From positions 310,001 to 374,000 of the forward strand of contig JAEXFD010000013.1 of NCBI GenBank assembly GCA_023400405.1: 64,000 nt of DNA, in the 5' to 3' direction. Below the pieces are notes generated by a model. That model made no database searches. It was given only the letters and a program-made list of their open reading frames with translations, and was not told the DNA's origin. This DNA comes from Pseudomonadota bacterium (GTDB lineage Bacteria > Pseudomonadota > Alphaproteobacteria > Sphingomonadales > Sphingomonadaceae). This document shows, piece after piece, positions 61,466 through 64,000 of this stretch (position 1 is the stretch's first letter; every line of letters starts with the position of its first letter). The translations under genes were made by a program, and so were the position numbers.

Positions 61466-62280
61466 GAGCGGCTCTCCATCGCGCGTTCGTTGCACAGCTG
61501 GATGATCGCCGCGGCCGTCTCTTCGATCGATCGGCGCGTCACGTCGATCACCGGCCAGCCATTGTCGGCGAACATCCGCCGCGCAAAGGCGACTTCGCGC
61601 GACACCGAATCCTGGTCGACATAGCTCGTCTCCGCGGCCTGGTTGAGCGAGAGTAGCCGGTTGCGGCGAATCTGGATCAGCCGGTCGGCGCTGGTGGTCA
61701 GCCCCACGATCAGCGGGTTCTTGAGCGCGAACAGCTCGGGGGGCGGCGGCGATTCGACCACGATCGGGATGTTGGCGGTCTTGTAGCCGCGATTGGCGAG
61801 ATAGATCGAAGTCGGCGTCTTGGACGATCGCGAGACGCCGGCGAGCACGATGTCCGCCTCTTCCCAATCCTCGGCGAGGATTCCGTCGTCATGCGCGATG
61901 GTGAACTGGATCGCATCGACCCGCGCGAAATAGGCCGCATCGAGCATGTGCTGGCGACCAGGGCGCGCCTTGGCTTCCTGACCGAGCAGGCTCGTCAGGG
62001 CGTGGTTGACCGGATCCAGCGGCGCGATCGCCGGCAGCCCCATCGCCCGGCAGCGGCTCTCGAGCGTCCGCCGCGTCTCGGGATTGACCAGGGTGAAGAG
62101 CACCAGCCCCGGATTCTGCGCGATTTCCTGGAGGATCCGCTCGAGATGGGCTTCGGATCGCACCATCGGCCAGAAATGGCGCAGCATGTCGACATCGTCG
62201 AACTGGGCCAGCGCCGCCTTGGCGATGTTCTCCAGCGTTTCGCCGGTCGAATCCGACAACAGATGGAGGTGGAGCCGCAT
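61462..62280 (-). CDS. ppsR: Pyruvate, water dikinase regulatory protein (PSRP)
   Basis: This 272-residue DUF299 protein is an ADP-dependent kinase/phosphorylase of PEP synthase or pyruvate phosphate dikinase. It begins MRLHLHLLSDSTGETLENIAKAALAQF and has the P-loop-like GVSRSSKTPTSIYLANRGYKTANIPIV. It is the first gene left of the origin candidate, matching CC_0001 beside the Caulobacter origin. Confidence 0.95.
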   Translation of the reverse strand: MRLHLHLLSDSTGETLENIAKAALAQFDDVDMLRHFWPMVRSEAHLERILQEIAQNPGLVLFTLVNPETRRTLESRCRAMGLPAIAPLDPVNHALTSLLGQEAKARPGRQHMLDAAYFARVDAIQFTIAHDDGILAEDWEEADIVLAGVSRSSKTPTSIYLANRGYKTANIPIVVESPPPPELFALKNPLIVGLTTSADRLIQIRRNRLLSLNQAAETSYVDQDSVSREVAFARRMFADNGWPVIDVTRRSIEETAAAIIQLCNERAMESRS

Positions 62281-62584
62281 TCAGGCCGTGTGTGAATCTG
62301 TGGAGAACATGGCCGATAGTCGCTAGCGCAACCGCACGCAGAACCCAAGCGCGGCGGAATCGGGACTCCACCGCGTGATTCGTCCACAACGGCGTCCCCA
62401 ATCCGGCGTTCCGATTCACAGTCTGTGGAAAATGGGGATGCGGCCTTCGAATCCGCGCGCCGCCGTGGGCCCCGCGGAGTCAAGCTGTTGGCAATCGCCG
62501 GACGAGCGCATAAGCCCCAGCACTCACGCCCCAACAGACTCCAACAAACTTAGAGTCTATTCTTATTGAGTTAGGATAGAGGCC
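62281..62584. other. oriC: Candidate chromosomal replication origin (oriC)
   Basis: A 304-base gap between ppsR (minus) and hemE (plus), where the origin sits in Caulobacter crescentus and near which it sits in Rickettsia. DnaA-box-like 9-mers: TGTGGAGAA (62299-62307), TGTGGAAAA (62424-62432) and TCGTCCACA (62380-62388), plus TGTGAATC (62291) and its inverse (62413). An AT-rich stretch (about 62540-62580) suits an unwinding element. Nine GANTC sites lie here. Genes to the left are minus and to the right plus, as expected for outward replication. Function is inferred. Confidence 0.72.
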
Positions 62585-63613
62585 CTGAACATTCCCGCTC
62601 CCAAGCCCCTGCTCGCCACGCTGAAGGGCGAACGCCAGCCGGTGCCGCCGGTCTGGCTGATGCGCCAGGCCGGTCGATACCTGCCTGAATATCGTGCGCT
62701 GCGGGCGGAGAAGGGCGGCTTCCTCGATCTCGCGCTCGATCCCGACGCCGCGGCCGAGATCACGCTCCAGCCGCTCCGTCGCTTCGGGATGGACGGGGCG
62801 ATCCTGTTCTCGGACATCCTGATGGTGCCGATGGCGCTCGGCCAGAAACTCTGGTTCGAAGCGGGCGAGGGACCGCGGCTCGCACCGAGGGTCGAGGCCC
62901 GCGCCGTATTGGATGCCCTTGAATCGCGCCCAGAATCACTGGAGCCGGTCTACGCGACCGTTCGGCAGGTCAAGGCCCGGCTCGAGGCGCAAACCACCTT
63001 CCTGGGCTTTGCAGGCAGCCCCTGGACCGTCGCGACCTATATGATCGCCGGCCAGGGAAGCCGCGAACAGGCCGAGGCGCGTCGGCTGGCCTATGCCGAT
63101 CCGGGGCTGATGCAGGCGCTGGTCGATCGCATCGCCGATTGCACGATCGCCTATCTCCACGGCCAGATCGATGCGGGCGTCGAGGCGGTGCAGCTGTTCG
63201 ATAGCTGGTCGGGCAGCCTCAGCCCCGCCCAGTTCGAGCAATGGGTGATCGCCCCCACCGCGCGCATCGCCGCCGCGATCGCGGGCCGGGTGCCGGTGAT
63301 CGGCTTTCCCAAGGGCGCCGGCGGCAAGCTCGCGGCCTATGCGCGCGAGACGCAGGTCGATGCGATCGGGCTCGACGAGACGGTCGATCCGCCCTGGGCC
63401 GACGCCGAATTGCCCACGGGGCTGCCGGTGCAGGGCAATCTCGATCCGCTCGCGCTTATCGCCGGCGGCGCGACGCTCGATGCCGCGATCGATCGCATCC
63501 TCGCGGCCTTTGCCGATCGGCCGCACGTCTTCAATCTCGGCCACGGCATCCAGCAGGACACGCCAATCGCCCATGTCGAGCAGCTGCTCGCGCGCATTCG
63601 GGGGCAAGGATGA
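62585..63613 (+). CDS. hemE: Uroporphyrinogen decarboxylase
   Basis: This heme-pathway enzyme decarboxylates uroporphyrinogen III to coproporphyrinogen. Core signature PPVWLMRQAGRYLPEYRALRAEKGGFLDL, FGMDGAILFSDILMVPMALG, and GFAGSPWTVATYMIAGQGS. The family's N-terminus KPLLATLKGERQPVPP is encoded upstream of the first canonical start (GTG 62642), but that stretch has no ATG, GTG or TTG before an in-frame stop at 62567. I place the start at CTG 62585 (342 residues), with ATT 62591 and GTG 62642 as alternatives. It overlaps hemJ by four bases. Confidence 0.9.
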   Translation: MNIPAPKPLLATLKGERQPVPPVWLMRQAGRYLPEYRALRAEKGGFLDLALDPDAAAEITLQPLRRFGMDGAILFSDILMVPMALGQKLWFEAGEGPRLAPRVEARAVLDALESRPESLEPVYATVRQVKARLEAQTTFLGFAGSPWTVATYMIAGQGSREQAEARRLAYADPGLMQALVDRIADCTIAYLHGQIDAGVEAVQLFDSWSGSLSPAQFEQWVIAPTARIAAAIAGRVPVIGFPKGAGGKLAAYARETQVDAIGLDETVDPPWADAELPTGLPVQGNLDPLALIAGGATLDAAIDRILAAFADRPHVFNLGHGIQQDTPIAHVEQLLARIRGQG

Positions 63614-64000
63614 GCGGTTGGCTCGGCGGCGCCTATCTGTGGGTCAAGGCGTTCCACATCATCTTCGTGATCTTCTGGATGGCCGGGCTGTTCCTGCTGC
63701 CGCGCTATCTCGTCCATCACCAGGAAGTGCTCGGCACGCCCGAGGCGCTGGCGTGGGAGAAGCGCGAGGCGCTGCTCCGCCGGATGATCCTTACGCCGTC
63801 GCTGATCGTCGTGTGGGTGCTCGGGCTGGCGCTCGCCGCAAATCTCGGGCTGTTCGACGGCGGCGCGGGACTCGGCTGGCTGCACGCCAAGCTGCTGCTC
63901 GTCGTGATGCTTTCAGGCTATCATGGCTGGGCCGTGGGCTATTCGAAGAAGCTCAGGCGCGGTCTCGGCAATATCGCCCCGCGCCGACTGCGTTTGATCG
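63610..64000 (+). CDS. hemJ: Protoporphyrinogen oxidase HemJ (cut by window edge)
   Basis: The first 130 residues of a four-span membrane protein with AYLWVKAFHIIFVIFWMAGLFLLPRYLVHH (conserved His and the FWMAGLF motif), LLRRMILTPSLIVVWVLG and WLHAKLLLVVMLSGYHGW. HemJ oxidises protoporphyrinogen IX near the end of heme synthesis in most alphaproteobacteria. It is coupled to hemE by ATGA, giving a heme operon that starts at the origin. Confidence 0.92.
   Translation, partial: MSGWLGGAYLWVKAFHIIFVIFWMAGLFLLPRYLVHHQEVLGTPEALAWEKREALLRRMILTPSLIVVWVLGLALAANLGLFDGGAGLGWLHAKLLLVVMLSGYHGWAVGYSKKLRRGLGNIAPRRLRLI

Noticed and set aside
62441..62470. TTCGAATCC resembling a tRNA T-loop
   Set aside because: No anticodon or acceptor stem can be drawn around it; no tRNA gene was found in the window.

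Overview
The window is a single high-GC chromosomal segment from an alphaproteobacterium, most probably a sphingomonad (Sphingomonas or a close relative). This rests on gene order (rpmF-plsX-fabH-ihfA-merR; hemE next to ppsR-maf-aroE-coaE-dnaQ), on a class I lysyl-tRNA synthetase, COQ9, MmcB and HemJ, on a carotenoid hydroxylase, and on protein style. The genus call is inference. There is no sign of a prophage, plasmid, CRISPR array, IS element, rRNA or tRNA; almost everything is core housekeeping.

Left part (1-13 kb): the end of GTP cyclohydrolase II; a HAD phosphatase coupled to the PLP-homeostasis protein YggS; a ThiE-like protein; an exported barrel-like protein; a DUF3576 lipoprotein; the coupled leuS-lptE-holA operon; feoAB with a Fur-box-like operator; COQ9 coupled to an EamA transporter; and an old yellow enzyme. 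13-18 kb is a riboflavin operon on the minus strand (ribD-ribE-ribBX-ribH) bracketed by two small membrane proteins of unknown function, with tonB and gltX upstream. The RibA half of RibBX lacks the zinc cysteines, so the separate RibA at the left edge is probably the working GTP cyclohydrolase II.

Middle part (19-48 kb): prs, an AI-2E family transporter, a small monooxygenase coupled to an MFS pump, a bacterial CDC48 ATPase divergent from a LysR regulator, cyclophilin, mgtE, exported MsrA, aspartate aminotransferase, a fused PabB-PabC, a metallo-hydrolase, the rpmF-plsX-fabH-ihfA-merR lipid/ribosome/nucleoid cluster, SixA, a DinG-like Fe-S helicase, a second old yellow enzyme, class I lysS-nhaA, and the electron transfer flavoprotein genes.

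Right part (48-64 kb): sucC, crtZ, msrB, a class A penicillin-binding protein, a minus-strand run of metallopeptidase-YcgN-SCO, an exported ankyrin protein, mmcB, a cell wall hydrolase, ptsN, long-form hpf, and then dnaQ-coaE-aroE-maf-ppsR, all minus and mostly overlapping by four bases. hemE and hemJ start in the opposite direction on the other side of a 304-base gap. That gap has DnaA-box-like sequences, an AT-rich end and nine GANTC sites, and its neighbours match those of the Caulobacter origin. I read it as the chromosomal replication origin, and it is the most interesting thing in the window.

Several gaps hold palindromic repeats: three copies of one about 160-195 base element (276-436, 12812-12999, 20133-20326) and single copies of three other hairpin families (26684-26762, 47107-47175, 52990-53081).
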